Shown piece by piece: positions 35,514 to 43,906 of a DNA stretch of 64,000 nt (the first letter of the stretch is position 1; the number at the start of each line of letters is the position of its first letter). Position numbers and translations under genes: made by a program. A model generated the notes under the pieces. It was not told where the DNA came from and ran no database searches. It worked only from the letters and a program-made list of their open reading frames with translations. This stretch comes from DATLGB01 sp963724135 (GTDB taxonomy: Bacteria > Actinomycetota > Thermoleophilia > Solirubrobacterales > Solirubrobacteraceae): the NCBI GenBank assembly GCA_963724135.1, contig CAVRTA010000004.1, forward strand, positions 868,001 through 932,000, given 5' to 3'.

Positions 35514-36552
35514 ACGCCTCGGCGAGCTCGGGATCCTTGGCGGCCAGCATCTCAGCCAGGTCGACCATCACGCGCGCCTGCTTGAACGTCGCGTCGTCCT
35601 GCATCTTGCCGTCGACCATGTGCACGCCGGCGCCGTCGGGGATGGCCTCGATGACGCGCTTGGCGAAGCGCACCTCCTCGGGCTCGGGCGAGAAGACCTT
35701 CTTGGCGATGTCGATCTGGGCGGGGTGCAGCGACCACGCCCCGACGCAGCCGAGCAGGAAGGCCGCGCGGAACTGCGTCTCGCAGCCCTCGTTGTCGCGG
35801 ATGTCCCCGTAGGGGCCGTAGAAGGGCAGGGCGCCGACCGCGGTGCAGGCGTCGACCATGCGGGCGATCGAGTAGTGCCACGGGTCCTGCTGGTAGGACG
35901 CCCGCGGGGCCTCGGGGTTGTCGAGGTCGGGGTCGGCGATCGTGCGGTAGCCGGGGTGACCGCCGCCGACGCGGGTCGTCTTCATGCGCCGCGACGCGGC
36001 GAGGTCGGCCGGCCCGAAGCTCATGCCCTGGATGCGGGGCGAGGCGGCCGCGATCTCCTCGAGGTTGGCCACGCCCTGCGCGGTCTCGAGGATCGCGTGC
36101 ACGAGGATCGGCCTGTCCAGGCCGGCGCGCGCCTCGAGCTGAGCGAGCAGCCGGTCGACGTAGTGGATGTCCCACGCCCCCTCGACCTTGGGGACCATCA
36201 TCACGTCCAGGCGGTCGCCGATCTCGGTCACGAGCGTGGTGATGTCGTCGAGCACCCACGGCGACTCGAGCGCGTTGACGCGCGTCCACAGCTGCGTCCC
36301 CGCGAGGTCGTTGGCGCCCGCGAAGTCGACCAGGCCCTGCCGCGCCGCCTCCTTGCGCTCCACCGGCACCGCGTCCTCGAGGTTGCCGAGGATGATGTCC
36401 ACCTTCGGCGCCGTCTCGACCGCCTTGGCCGCCATCTTCTCGTTGGAGAAGTCGACGAAGTGGATCATCCGCGACGGCAGGACGGGTATCTCGCGGACGG
36501 GCTCCGGCGCGTTGATCGCGAGCGGCTTGAGGAAGTCACGAGGGTTGCGCAT
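35488..36552 (-). CDS. mcl: Malyl-CoA / beta-methylmalyl-CoA lyase (HpcH/HpaI, Chloroflexus type)
   Basis: 354 residues, CitE-like TIM barrel. The whole chain is collinear with the Chloroflexus Mcl branch as I recall it: FLKPLAINAPEPVREIPVLPSRMIHF, VDIILGNLEDAVP, WTRVNALESPWVLDD, MVPKVEGAWDIHYVDRLLAQ, LVHAILETAQGVANLEEIA, GPADLAASRRMKTTRVGGG and DGKMQDDATFKQA. It cleaves malyl-CoA to glyoxylate and acetyl-CoA and beta-methylmalyl-CoA to glyoxylate and propionyl-CoA; some members also act on citramalyl-CoA. First gene of a five-gene operon. A minus-strand TAGGCT box 9 nt upstream suggests a leaderless start. Confidence 0.85.
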   Translation of the reverse strand: MRNPRDFLKPLAINAPEPVREIPVLPSRMIHFVDFSNEKMAAKAVETAPKVDIILGNLEDAVPVERKEAARQGLVDFAGANDLAGTQLWTRVNALESPWVLDDITTLVTEIGDRLDVMMVPKVEGAWDIHYVDRLLAQLEARAGLDRPILVHAILETAQGVANLEEIAAASPRIQGMSFGPADLAASRRMKTTRVGGGHPGYRTIADPDLDNPEAPRASYQQDPWHYSIARMVDACTAVGALPFYGPYGDIRDNEGCETQFRAAFLLGCVGAWSLHPAQIDIAKKVFSPEPEEVRFAKRVIEAIPDGAGVHMVDGKMQDDATFKQARVMVDLAEMLAAKDPELAEAYALEPGSA

Positions 36553-36561
36553 TTCCCGCCG

Positions 36562-36567
36562 AGCCTA
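36562..36567 (-). promoter_or_regulatory. -10 box (TAGGCT) of the mcl operon
   Basis: On the minus strand TAGGCT lies 9 nt before the mcl ATG. It shares a 54-bp divergent region with the + strand gene at 36607. Confidence 0.45.
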
Positions 36568-36594
36568 GTCTTGTGCGGATCGGCACGATCCTGG

Positions 36595-36600
36595 TAGTGT
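36595..36600 (+). promoter_or_regulatory. -10 box (TAGTGT) of the secreted protein gene
   Basis: TAGTGT lies exactly 6 nt before the ATG at 36607; leaderless arrangement. Confidence 0.45.
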
Positions 36601-36606
36601 CGCGCC

Positions 36607-37473
36607 ATGAAGCCCTGGCTCGGAGCTGCGGCCCTCGTGACCGTGCTCGCTGCCGCGCTGGCCGCCGCGGCGTTCGCGAGCACCTCCGCCACCGGCACCC
36701 TCTCCCACGGGGGCGCCAAGCGCTACACGCTGACGGTCCACAACACCGGCAGCGAGGCGATCCACTGCATGCGCTTCACGGCCGCCCCGGATGTCGTCAT
36801 CACGACCGTCTCGGGGCCGAGCGGCACCAGTCAGAACGACGCGAGCTCGTTCGGCGCCCAGGACATCACGATCGCGCCGGGCGCGAGTGCCGCGTGGAGC
36901 TTCACGACCCAGGCCGACTACCCCACCGACGGCGGCGGCCAACTGGACGTGTCCTCGACGTGCGCGCCGGGGTCGGACGTGAGCTCGCCGGTGACCGGCC
37001 CGCCGCCTGCGAGCGCCACGCCGACGCCGCCCGCCGCGAAGTGCAAGTGCCAGAGCCTCTTCGTGCGCGGCTCGCACGTGCGGACGCCGCTGATCGAGGA
37101 CAAGATCGATCTCGACATCAACCTGGCGTGGACGCTGATCTGCACCACGGGAACGGGCCGCTGCAACGGGACGATCGACGTCGACCCGCCCCCGGGCTTC
37201 AGGATGCGGCTGCCCAGGACCCGCCCCGTGCAGTGCCGCGGGAAGTGCGCGAAGACCACGGGAGACCACTTCCGGGCGTCGATGCGGACGGACTTCAAGA
37301 AGTTCACGCCGCGCAAGCGCAAGGGCAGGACCTACGTCATCAGGATCCGCCGCACCTGTGACGGGAAGCGGATCCCGGGCGCGATCGCGCTCGAGATCAA
37401 GTTCAACCGCAACGGGGTCGCTGACCGCAAGAGGTCCGACCTCAACGGCGACGGGAAGCCCGACGGGGACTGA
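36607..37473 (+). CDS. Secreted protein with dockerin-like DLNGDGKPD end
   Basis: 288 residues with signal peptide (MKPWLGAAALVTVLAAALAAAAFA). An Ig-like first domain (YTLTVHNTGSEAIHCMRFT, ITIAPGASAAWSF) is followed by a Pro/Thr linker, a second Cys-containing beta domain (KCKCQSLFVRG, LAWTLICTTGTGRCNGTIDV) and a basic stretch. The end SDLNGDGKPDGD has the Ca-binding loop pattern of thrombospondin-3/dockerin-type repeats. No enzyme motif; likely an exported structural or binding protein. Confidence 0.65.
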   Translation: MKPWLGAAALVTVLAAALAAAAFASTSATGTLSHGGAKRYTLTVHNTGSEAIHCMRFTAAPDVVITTVSGPSGTSQNDASSFGAQDITIAPGASAAWSFTTQADYPTDGGGQLDVSSTCAPGSDVSSPVTGPPPASATPTPPAAKCKCQSLFVRGSHVRTPLIEDKIDLDINLAWTLICTTGTGRCNGTIDVDPPPGFRMRLPRTRPVQCRGKCAKTTGDHFRASMRTDFKKFTPRKRKGRTYVIRIRRTCDGKRIPGAIALEIKFNRNGVADRKRSDLNGDGKPDGD

Positions 37474-37481
37474 CGCGACCG

Positions 37482-37487
37482 TACACT
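37482..37487 (+). promoter_or_regulatory. -10 box (TACACT) of the MaoC gene
   Basis: TACACT lies 10 nt before the ATG at 37498, with no Shine-Dalgarno in between. Confidence 0.4.
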
Positions 37488-37497
37488 CCGCGCCCTG

Positions 37498-38028
37498 ATG
37501 AGCGCGGAGACCGAGAACTTCACCACCGACCAGGCCGAGCGGGAGGCCACCGGCGGCCATCCCTACGGGCGCTACCTCGAGGAGTTCGAGGTCGGCGACG
37601 TCTACAAGCACTGGCCCGCGAAGACCGTCACCGAGGCCGACGACCATCTCTTCTGCCTGATCACGATGAACCACCACCCGCTGCACATCAACGACGTCTA
37701 CGCCGCGGCGTCGCAGCAGGGGCGCAACGTCGTGGTCGGCCCGCTCGTGTACTCGCTGGCTCTCGGCATGAGCGTCTCCGACGTCTCCGGCAAGGCGATC
37801 GCCAACCTCGCCACCGAGGAGCTCAAGCACCCGGCGCCGGTCTTCCACGGCGACACGCTGTTCGTCGAGTCCGAGGTGCTCGAGAAGCGCGAGTCGCAGT
37901 CCAAGCCCGACCGCGGAACGGTCAAGGTGCACACGCGCGTGTTCAACCAGGACGGCGTCCTGGTCGCGGAGTTCAAGCGGCTGGTGCTGGTTCCGAGGCG
38001 GGAGGCCGGTCCTCCCGTGCACTCGTAG
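37498..38028 (+). CDS. MaoC-type hydratase, candidate mesaconyl-CoA hydratase
   Basis: 176 residues, single hot-dog domain. YGRYLEEFEVGDVYKHWPAKTVTEADDHLFCLITMNHHPLHIND contains the R-hydratase helix, and GPLVYSLALGMSVSD and PAPVFHGDTLFVESEVLEKRES follow. Small MaoC proteins of this type accompany CitE/Mcl-like lyases in actinobacteria (Rv2499c beside Rv2498c). With mcl, ecm and ccr nearby, hydration of mesaconyl-CoA to beta-methylmalyl-CoA is the natural proposal, but it is inferred from context. The Asp of the classical hydratase dyad appears replaced in TMNHHPLH. Confidence 0.7.
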   Translation: MSAETENFTTDQAEREATGGHPYGRYLEEFEVGDVYKHWPAKTVTEADDHLFCLITMNHHPLHINDVYAAASQQGRNVVVGPLVYSLALGMSVSDVSGKAIANLATEELKHPAPVFHGDTLFVESEVLEKRESQSKPDRGTVKVHTRVFNQDGVLVAEFKRLVLVPRREAGPPVHS

Positions 38029-38587
38029 CGCTCCGCTCGGCCACGGCAGCCGCGGCCAGCAGCCAGCCGGCGACCGCGAAGAGCCCCGCGGCCGCGGGTC
38101 CCTCCCCGAACGCGCCGAGCGCCAGCGCGAGGCACATCGTCTCCAGCGTGCGCCCGACGCGCGCGTCGTGCTCGCGGCGCCCGCACGCCGACAGGATCCC
38201 GACCCGGAAGACTCCGAGGCGCAGCTTGACGCGCAGGTGGACGGCGAAGCCGATGGCGACGAGTGCGAGTGGGGCGGCGAGCAGCGGCCGCAGCGCAGGT
38301 TCGATTCCGACCGCCGGCACGAGCAGCGCCAGCAGCCCGGCGGCGATTCCGTAGCTGCGCCACGGCAGCAGCGGCTCGCCCGGGCGCTCGGCGCCCCCGG
38401 ACGCCATCCCCGCCGCGAACACCAGGTACAGCGCCGCGAGCCCGTATGTGACGCTGTGCAGCGGCGCGAACACGAGCGCGACCGCCAGCAGTGCGGCCAA
38501 CGGAACAGCCCCGTCGAGTAGGGGGCGGCGCGACTGATCGACCCCTGCCATCGGGGTCTGGATCGGCTCGGCGGTTGACATTCCCAA
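37973..38587 (-). CDS. Integral membrane protein, four to five segments
   Basis: 204 residues, not a family I recognise. Hydrophobic stretches are near residues 27-45 (AVPLAALLAVALVFAPLHSV), 47-62, 80-95, 103-120 and 148-185. Between them lies a basic loop with a single Cys (GILSACGRREHDARVGRTLE). The C-terminus is Pro/Ala-rich. It converges on the MaoC gene with a 56-bp overlap of coding regions. Confidence 0.55.
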   Translation of the reverse strand: MGMSTAEPIQTPMAGVDQSRRPLLDGAVPLAALLAVALVFAPLHSVTYGLAALYLVFAAGMASGGAERPGEPLLPWRSYGIAAGLLALLVPAVGIEPALRPLLAAPLALVAIGFAVHLRVKLRLGVFRVGILSACGRREHDARVGRTLETMCLALALGAFGEGPAAAGLFAVAGWLLAAAAVAERSATSAREDRPPASEPAPAA

Positions 38588-38637
38588 GCCGAGAGGGTGC
38601 CAATGGACCGATGATCTCCATAGAGTTCATGCCCAGA

Positions 38638-38676
38638 GACGTCGTCCAGAGGCCGGAGGCCGGCCGGACGAAACAC
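38638..38676 (+). promoter_or_regulatory. 39-nt element shared with the ccr upstream region
   Basis: A 39-nt stretch ending 20 nt before the pckG start. It begins GACGTCG, holds the dyad GGCCGGAGGCCGGCC and ends ACGAAACAC. The sequence nearest the ccr start (60791-60829, opposite strand) is identical at 35 of 39 positions and has the same orientation relative to its gene. It is a candidate regulatory site for C2/gluconeogenic genes. Confidence 0.55.
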
Positions 38677-38696
38677 GAAGAGGAGTTGCAGAAACT

Positions 38697-40502
38697 GTGA
38701 ACGACGCCCCGACGACGCATCCGAAGCTCTTGAGCTGGGTGGAGGAGGTCGCCGCGCTTACGCAGCCCGACGCCATCCACTGGTGCGACGGCTCCGCCGA
38801 GGAGTACGACCGGCTGTGCCAGGAGCTCGTGGCCGCCGGGACGTTCACGAGCCTCTCCGACGCCAAGCGGCCGAACTCGTACCTCGCGCTCTCGGACCCC
38901 GGCGACGTCGCGCGCGTCGAGGACCGCACGTTCATCTGCTCGCAGCGCTCCGAGGACGCCGGGCCGACCAACAACTGGACCGACCCGGCGGAGATGCGCC
39001 GGACGCTCGACGGCCTGTTCTCGGGATGCATGAAGGGCCGCACGATGTACGTCGTCCCGTTCTCGATGGGGCCGCTGGGCTCGCCGATCGCCCACATCGG
39101 CGTCGAGATCACGGACTCCGCCTACGTGGCCGTCTCGATGCGGATCATGACCCGCATGGGCAGGGGGGCGCTCGAGGTGCTCTCCGACGACGGTGACTTC
39201 GTGCCGTGCATCCACTCCGTCGGCAGCCCGCTGGCCGAGGGCGTGCAGGACTCGTCCTGGCCCTGCAACGAGACCAAGTACATCGTGCACTTCCCCGAGA
39301 CGCGCGAGATCTGGTCGTACGGCTCGGGCTACGGCGGCAACGCGCTGCTGGGCAAGAAGTGCTTCGCGCTGCGCATCGCCTCGGTCATGGCGCGCGACGA
39401 GGGCTGGCTCGCCGAGCACATGCTGATCCTCAAGGTCACCTCGCCCGAGGGCACGGTCAAGTACATCACCGGCGCGTTCCCCAGCGCCTGCGGCAAGACC
39501 AACCTGGCGATGCTGATCCCGTCGCTGGAGGGCTGGAAGGTCGAGACGGTCGGCGACGACATCGCGTGGATGAAGTTCGGGTCCGACGGCCGCCTGTACG
39601 CGGTCAACCCCGAGGCCGGCTTCTTCGGCGTCGCACCGGGCACCGGCTACACGACCAACCCCAACGCGATGGCGGCGATCGAGAGCAACTCGGTCTTCAC
39701 CAACGTCGCCCGCACCGACGACGGCGACGTGTGGTGGGAGGGCATGTCCGACCCCGCGCCCGAGCATCTGGTCGACTGGAAGGGCAGCGACTGGACGCCC
39801 GAGTCCGAGACGACCGCCGCGCATCCCAACGCGCGCTTCACCGTCCCCGCCGATCAGACGCCGTCGATCGCTCCAAACTGGGACGACCCGGCGGGCGTGC
39901 CCATCGACGCGTTCCTGTTCGGCGGGCGGCGCTCGACCGTCGTCCCGCTGGTGCGCGAGGCGTTCGACTGGGAGCACGGCACCTTCCTGGGCGCGACGAT
40001 GGGTTCGGAGAAGACCGCCGCCGCGGCCGGCGCGGTGGGCGAGCTGCGCTTCGACCCGATGGCGATGCTGCCCTTCTGCGGTTACAACATGGGGGACTAC
40101 TTCGCCCATTGGCTGAAGGTCGGCCAGCGCGAGGGCGCGCAGCTTCCGCGCATCTTCTTCGTCAACTGGTTCCGCAAGGATCCCGGGTCGGGCCGCTTCC
40201 TGTGGCCCGGCTTCGGCGAGAACTCGCGTGTGATCGCGTGGATCTTCCGCCGCTGCGAGGGCGCGGCCGAGGGCGAGGAGACGGCGGTCGGGATCATCCC
40301 GGCGCCGGACGGCATCGATCTGGCCGGCCTCGACATCGATCCCGAGGACTTCGCCGCGGTGCGGACCGTGGACCTCGACGCGCTGCGCGACGAGCTGCCG
40401 CAGGTGCGCGCGCACCTCGAGCGCTTCGGCGAGGCGCTGCCGCAGGAGCTGTGGGACCAGTTCGAGGCGCTCGAGCAGCGCCTCGGCGCCGCGCCCGCGT
40501 AG
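38697..40502 (+). CDS. pckG: Phosphoenolpyruvate carboxykinase (GTP)
   Basis: 601 residues, the GTP-type enzyme that turns oxaloacetate into PEP. RTFICSQRSEDAGPTNNW, MYVVPFSMGPLGSPIAHIGVE and GYGGNALLGKKCFALRIAS are followed by the P-loop FPSACGKTNLAMLIPS with the hyper-reactive Cys, WMKFGSDGRLYAVNPEAGFFG and the nucleotide-binding IFFVNWFRKD. GTG start with AGAGGAG 11 nt upstream. The 39-nt element shared with ccr lies directly in front. It would draw C4 acids made by the ethylmalonyl-CoA route into gluconeogenesis. Confidence 0.93.
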   Translation: MNDAPTTHPKLLSWVEEVAALTQPDAIHWCDGSAEEYDRLCQELVAAGTFTSLSDAKRPNSYLALSDPGDVARVEDRTFICSQRSEDAGPTNNWTDPAEMRRTLDGLFSGCMKGRTMYVVPFSMGPLGSPIAHIGVEITDSAYVAVSMRIMTRMGRGALEVLSDDGDFVPCIHSVGSPLAEGVQDSSWPCNETKYIVHFPETREIWSYGSGYGGNALLGKKCFALRIASVMARDEGWLAEHMLILKVTSPEGTVKYITGAFPSACGKTNLAMLIPSLEGWKVETVGDDIAWMKFGSDGRLYAVNPEAGFFGVAPGTGYTTNPNAMAAIESNSVFTNVARTDDGDVWWEGMSDPAPEHLVDWKGSDWTPESETTAAHPNARFTVPADQTPSIAPNWDDPAGVPIDAFLFGGRRSTVVPLVREAFDWEHGTFLGATMGSEKTAAAAGAVGELRFDPMAMLPFCGYNMGDYFAHWLKVGQREGAQLPRIFFVNWFRKDPGSGRFLWPGFGENSRVIAWIFRRCEGAAEGEETAVGIIPAPDGIDLAGLDIDPEDFAAVRTVDLDALRDELPQVRAHLERFGEALPQELWDQFEALEQRLGAAPA

Positions 40503-40527
40503 TTCTCGGGGCCCGCCTCCGGCACCC

Positions 40528-41193
40528 CTAGAGGTTCAGGCAGAACTCGCGGAACCTCTTGCCGTCGCGGTACTCCGGCCCGTGTCCGAAGAGGACGACC
40601 GACGGCTCGCCGAGGTCGGCGAGCCTGCGCGCCGACTCGCGGTTGCGCGCCGGGTCCGGCGTGAAGTAGTCCTTGGGCAGGCGCAGGCCGCGCGTCATCA
40701 GGAACGGGTCCATCGAGTTCAGGACGTCGCCGAGGATCAGCACCTTGTCGGCCTCGCGCCAGAAGACCACGTGTCCCGCCGAGTGGCCGGGTGCGTCGAT
40801 GACGCGGAAGTCGCCGATCATGTCGCCGTCGTCGAGCCTGCGGTCCACCGGGTACCCCGGGCCCGCGAACAGCTTGATCATCAGCTGGGCCATGAAGTGG
40901 TCGGGCTGGCGCTGCTTGATCAGGCTCGGATCCTCGGCCGCATCGGCGTCGTTCTCCGGCACCCAGAACGGGATGCCCAGCCGCTTGCAGACCTCGGCGG
41001 ACGCGCCCTGATGGTCCGCGTGCGCGTGCGTGAGCACGTGCGCCGCGAGCCTGTGCTCGCCCACGTTCTTGACGATCTTGCCCGCGTCGCGCCTGGTCTG
41101 CGCGTCGATCAGGTACTCGCCCGCCACGAACGCGTTGATCGAGTGCGGCGGGAAGCTCGGCACGACCCAGACGTTGTCGGCGACCTCGCGCAT
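40528..41193 (-). CDS. Metallo-beta-lactamase-fold hydrolase
   Basis: 221 residues from ATG 41193. Metal ligands are visible in THAHADHQGA (HxHxDH), DAPGHSAGHVVF and LILGDVL, with a last His in FGHGPEY. Single-domain glyoxalase II-like hydrolase; the substrate (thioester or lactone) is unknown. Its 3' end converges on pckG, 25 bp away. Confidence 0.8.
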   Translation of the reverse strand: MREVADNVWVVPSFPPHSINAFVAGEYLIDAQTRRDAGKIVKNVGEHRLAAHVLTHAHADHQGASAEVCKRLGIPFWVPENDADAAEDPSLIKQRQPDHFMAQLMIKLFAGPGYPVDRRLDDGDMIGDFRVIDAPGHSAGHVVFWREADKVLILGDVLNSMDPFLMTRGLRLPKDYFTPDPARNRESARRLADLGEPSVVLFGHGPEYRDGKRFREFCLNL

Positions 41194-41265
41194 GCGCGGG
41201 ACCCTAAACGCTCCGTCGCGCAGGCGCCGGTCGATATCCCGGCGCTTCCGCGCGCTCCCGCTACT

Positions 41266-41309
41266 CGATGTGAGTCGCGAAAGGCTCGCTATAGCGACCC
41301 TCAGGCGAC
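41266..41309. repeat. REP-like hairpin repeat, copy 1
   Basis: A dyad with outer arms GTCGC/GCGAC and an inner palindrome TCGCTATAGCGA. It lies in the 164-bp gap after the hypothetical gene at 41358. A diverged copy is at 63082-63120; both share GATGTGAGTCGC and CTCAGGCG. Confidence 0.4.
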
Positions 41310-41357
41310 ACAGGCGACCTCTCAGCCGGCGCCGGAAGCTGGCGCCCGCTCCGGGTC

Positions 41358-41921
41358 TCAGTGCGGATCCGTGCCCGTCGCCGCGGGCGGCCGAGACTCC
41401 TCGGCCAGCGACGAGACGAGCAGGGAGCCCTGTGACGCTTCCTCGAGCGTCCCCATCGCCTCCTCCTGCGAGCGGGCGTAGAGCTCGACGAGCAGGAAGA
41501 CGACGATGCGGTCGTCGTCGTGCTTGTGAAAGCGGACGTGGGTGAAGAACTCGCGCGTCCCGTGGTCGCCGAAGGCGGCGAACGAGAGGTGGTCGGCGGC
41601 TTCGGGGCCCGAGCACGTCTCGACGGTGTCGCCCTCCACGGTCACCTCGCAGGAGGCGACCCACGGCGTGCCGGCGACCATCCGCTCCCAGCGGTCCTCG
41701 ATCGGCTGGACGGCGTCGTCGAGGAAGCCGAGGTGCGGCTGGTCGTGCATGCAGTCGAGGCACTGGACCACGGCCTCCTGGAGCTCGTCGACCACCTCGG
41801 CCCGCTTGCCGGTGGCCGGATCGATGCGGTGGATTCCCTCGTAGTGGACCTGCACCTCGAGGTTCGTCGACCAGCAGCGATAGCAGCGCAACCACGAGCC
41901 GAGTGCCGGGCCTGCTTCCAT
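41358..41921 (-). CDS. Hypothetical protein with two CxxC pairs
   Basis: 187 residues, family not recognised. RCYRCWSTNLEVQVHYEGIHRIDP and VVQCLDCMHDQPHLGF carry two CxxC pairs ~38 residues apart, fit to bind one zinc. The second half is a beta-rich region with TREFFTHVRFHKHDDDRIVVFLLVELYA. The tail (ESRPPAATGTDPH) is disordered-looking. It diverges from the lipoprotein gene with 15 bp between starts. Confidence 0.55.
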   Translation of the reverse strand: MEAGPALGSWLRCYRCWSTNLEVQVHYEGIHRIDPATGKRAEVVDELQEAVVQCLDCMHDQPHLGFLDDAVQPIEDRWERMVAGTPWVASCEVTVEGDTVETCSGPEAADHLSFAAFGDHGTREFFTHVRFHKHDDDRIVVFLLVELYARSQEEAMGTLEEASQGSLLVSSLAEESRPPAATGTDPH

Positions 41922-41936
41922 GGCACGATCCTAGCC

Positions 41937-42377
41937 ATGCGACGGATCTGGATAGCGGGCACGGCGGCCCTGGCGCTGGCGGGCTGCGGGGGTGACGGCG
42001 GGCCGAGCGACGAGGCGCAGGTGCGCGAGACGCTGCAGACCTTCGCGACCGCCGTCGAGAAGCGCGACTACCAGACGCTGTGCGACGACGTCTTCGCGCC
42101 GGAGCTACTGCAGGGACTGGGGTCGATCGGCCTGCCGTGCGAGATCGCGATGCGCACGTCGCTGGGCGAGGTCGAGGATCCCAAGCTCACCGTCGGCAAC
42201 ATCACCATCAACGGCAAGCACGCACGCGCGCAGGTCAAGACGTCGGCGGCCGGGCAGCCCCCGTCGACCGACACGCTCGAGCTCGACAAGCTCAAGACGG
42301 GCTGGCGCGTCAGCGCGCTCGGAGCGCCCGGCGGGCCGACGGGCTCGACGGCGGCGAAGGCGACGCCGTCGTCGTAG
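41937..42377 (+). CDS. Lipoprotein with SnoaL/DUF4878-like fold
   Basis: 146 residues. Signal with lipobox LAGC at residues 15-18 (MRRIWIAGTAALALAGCGG), so the mature protein is lipid-anchored on the outer face. The mature part (EAQVRETLQTFATAVEKRDYQTLCDDVFAPELL, ARAQVKTSAAGQPPSTDTLELDKLKTGWRVSAL) follows the helix-then-sheet order of NTF2/SnoaL-like lipoproteins. Function unknown. Confidence 0.65.
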   Translation: MRRIWIAGTAALALAGCGGDGGPSDEAQVRETLQTFATAVEKRDYQTLCDDVFAPELLQGLGSIGLPCEIAMRTSLGEVEDPKLTVGNITINGKHARAQVKTSAAGQPPSTDTLELDKLKTGWRVSALGAPGGPTGSTAAKATPSS

Positions 42378-42454
42378 CGACGACTGCAGCGTCCGCGGGC
42401 GAACAGCACGCCGGCGACGCGTCCGAGCACGAGGCTGCGACCTGACCGCGTCGC

Positions 42455-43381
42455 TCATGAATCGGCCTCGGCCTCCAACGCCCTGACGAGATCGGGCTCC
42501 GTCCTGGCCGGGTCCTGTCCCTCCAGGAACCGCTCGGCGGCGCGGCGACCGCCCAGGCGCCGCAGGCCGGCCGCGCCGTGCTCGGCGAGGTAGTCCGACA
42601 GCGCACCCGCGCGCCGCGCGCGCGTACGCACCGCGTCCAGGTCGATGCGCTCGCGGTGGGCGTCGAGGGCGTCGGCGAGCTCGTCGACGCCGGTGGGCGG
42701 CGGGACGCTCGAGACCGCGAGCACGGGCGTGTCGCGCGCGCCGATCGAGCGCAGCGCGGCGTTGAGGTCGCGCCGGGCGCGCAGCGCCACGGTCCCCAGA
42801 TCGGCCTTGGTCACCACCAGCACGTCGGGGATCTCCATGATCCCCGCCTTGAGGAACTGCAGCGCGTCGCCGGCCCCGGGCTGGACGACCACGGCGACGG
42901 TGTCGGCCGCGTCGGCGACCTCGGTCTCGGACTGGCCGACGCCGACGGTCTCGATCACGACCACGTCGAACGCGTGCGCCAGCGCCTGGGCCGCGGCGCG
43001 CGTCGCCGGCGCCAGCCCGCCGAGCCGCTCGCCGGCGGCCATGCTGCGGATGAACAGGGCGCGGTCCGATGGGTCGTGCTCGATCCGCGCCCGGTCGCCG
43101 AGCAGCGCACCGCCGGAGCGCTTCGACGACGGGTCCACCGCCAGCACAGCGACGCTGCGCTCGCGCGCGCGCCACTCCCTGCTCAGCGCCGACAGCAGCG
43201 TCGACTTGCCCGCGCCCGGCGGGCCGGTGACGCCGACGACGTGGGCACGCGCGTCCGTCCCGAGCGCATTCAGCAGCGCCGCCGTCTCCGCGCGCTTGCC
43301 CCGGTTCTCGACCAGGTTCAGCACCGCGGGCGCGACGGTCAGGTCGCGATCACGCAGCCGCGCAGCGAGGTCGTCCGGCAT
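42455..43381 (-). CDS. meaB: MeaB/ArgK-type GTPase, mutase chaperone
   Basis: 308 residues from ATG 43381 (an upstream start adds a Gly-rich stretch). P-loop GVTGPPGAGKSTL, VDPSSKRSGGALLGDRARI, switch-like IETVGVGQSETEVADAADT and the base-specificity loop VVTKADLG. MeaB-type G proteins gate cobalamin delivery to, and protect, methylmalonyl- and ethylmalonyl-CoA mutases. The ethylmalonyl-CoA mutase gene begins 3.3 kb away on the same strand, a fitting partner. Confidence 0.9.
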   Translation of the reverse strand: MPDDLAARLRDRDLTVAPAVLNLVENRGKRAETAALLNALGTDARAHVVGVTGPPGAGKSTLLSALSREWRARERSVAVLAVDPSSKRSGGALLGDRARIEHDPSDRALFIRSMAAGERLGGLAPATRAAAQALAHAFDVVVIETVGVGQSETEVADAADTVAVVVQPGAGDALQFLKAGIMEIPDVLVVTKADLGTVALRARRDLNAALRSIGARDTPVLAVSSVPPPTGVDELADALDAHRERIDLDAVRTRARRAGALSDYLAEHGAAGLRRLGGRRAAERFLEGQDPARTEPDLVRALEAEADS

Positions 43382-43474
43382 GGCGCGCGCCACCGTACCG
43401 CCCCCGCCGCCCCGAACGTCCCTCATGCCCGGCCAGGGCAGGGTCTCAGGGACGTTCGTCGGGTGGGAGTGCGG

Positions 43475-43906
43475 TTACGCGCTGTCGAAGATGCCGCAGA
43501 CGCGGCCGAAGCGCCCGCGGTTGGTGCCGTTCGGGCTCTCCACGTAGCCGAGCAGCTTGTGCTCGTCGTATCCAAAGCTGCGCTGGAGACCGTCTCGCAT
43601 CGTCCACCACGGCTCGATGTCCTTGTGCTCCATGGGTACGTCCTGCATCGGCCGCATACGCAGGGTGTCGCGCGGCGGTGTCACGCGGTGCAGCCGCGCG
43701 CCGACCGGCACGACCACGCGCGCCGCCTGCGCGGTCCGCTCGGCGATGTCGCCGAAGTCGGCCGCCACGGCGGCCTGCCTTGCCTCGTCGGCGGGTGACC
43801 CCCAGGCCGGCTCGCACGCCGCCAGGAGGGCGGCGACGGCGCTGATCGCGGCCGTCACGACGGCAGGCTTGAGGTTCGTGGCGGCGGTTGAGAGGATCGG
43901 GCCCAT
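43475..43906 (-). CDS. Putative exported lipoprotein
   Basis: 143 residues, family not recognised. A hydrophobic N-terminus ends in a lipobox-like LLAAC (AISAVAALLAACEPAWG). After it come a helical stretch (DEARQAAVAADFGDIAERTAQAARVVVPVG) and a C-terminal part with DIEPWWTMRDGLQRSFGYDEHKLLGYVE. The ATG (43906-43904) overlaps the start of the divergent methyltransferase (ATG 43905) within one CATG, which is unusual and makes the start, or the gene, less certain. Confidence 0.5.
   Translation of the reverse strand: MGPILSTAATNLKPAVVTAAISAVAALLAACEPAWGSPADEARQAAVAADFGDIAERTAQAARVVVPVGARLHRVTPPRDTLRMRPMQDVPMEHKDIEPWWTMRDGLQRSFGYDEHKLLGYVESPNGTNRGRFGRVCGIFDSA

Noticed and set aside
37698..40415. 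A 905-codon open frame on the minus strand opposite pckG
   Set aside because: pckG is unmistakable on the plus strand; the antisense frame has no motifs.
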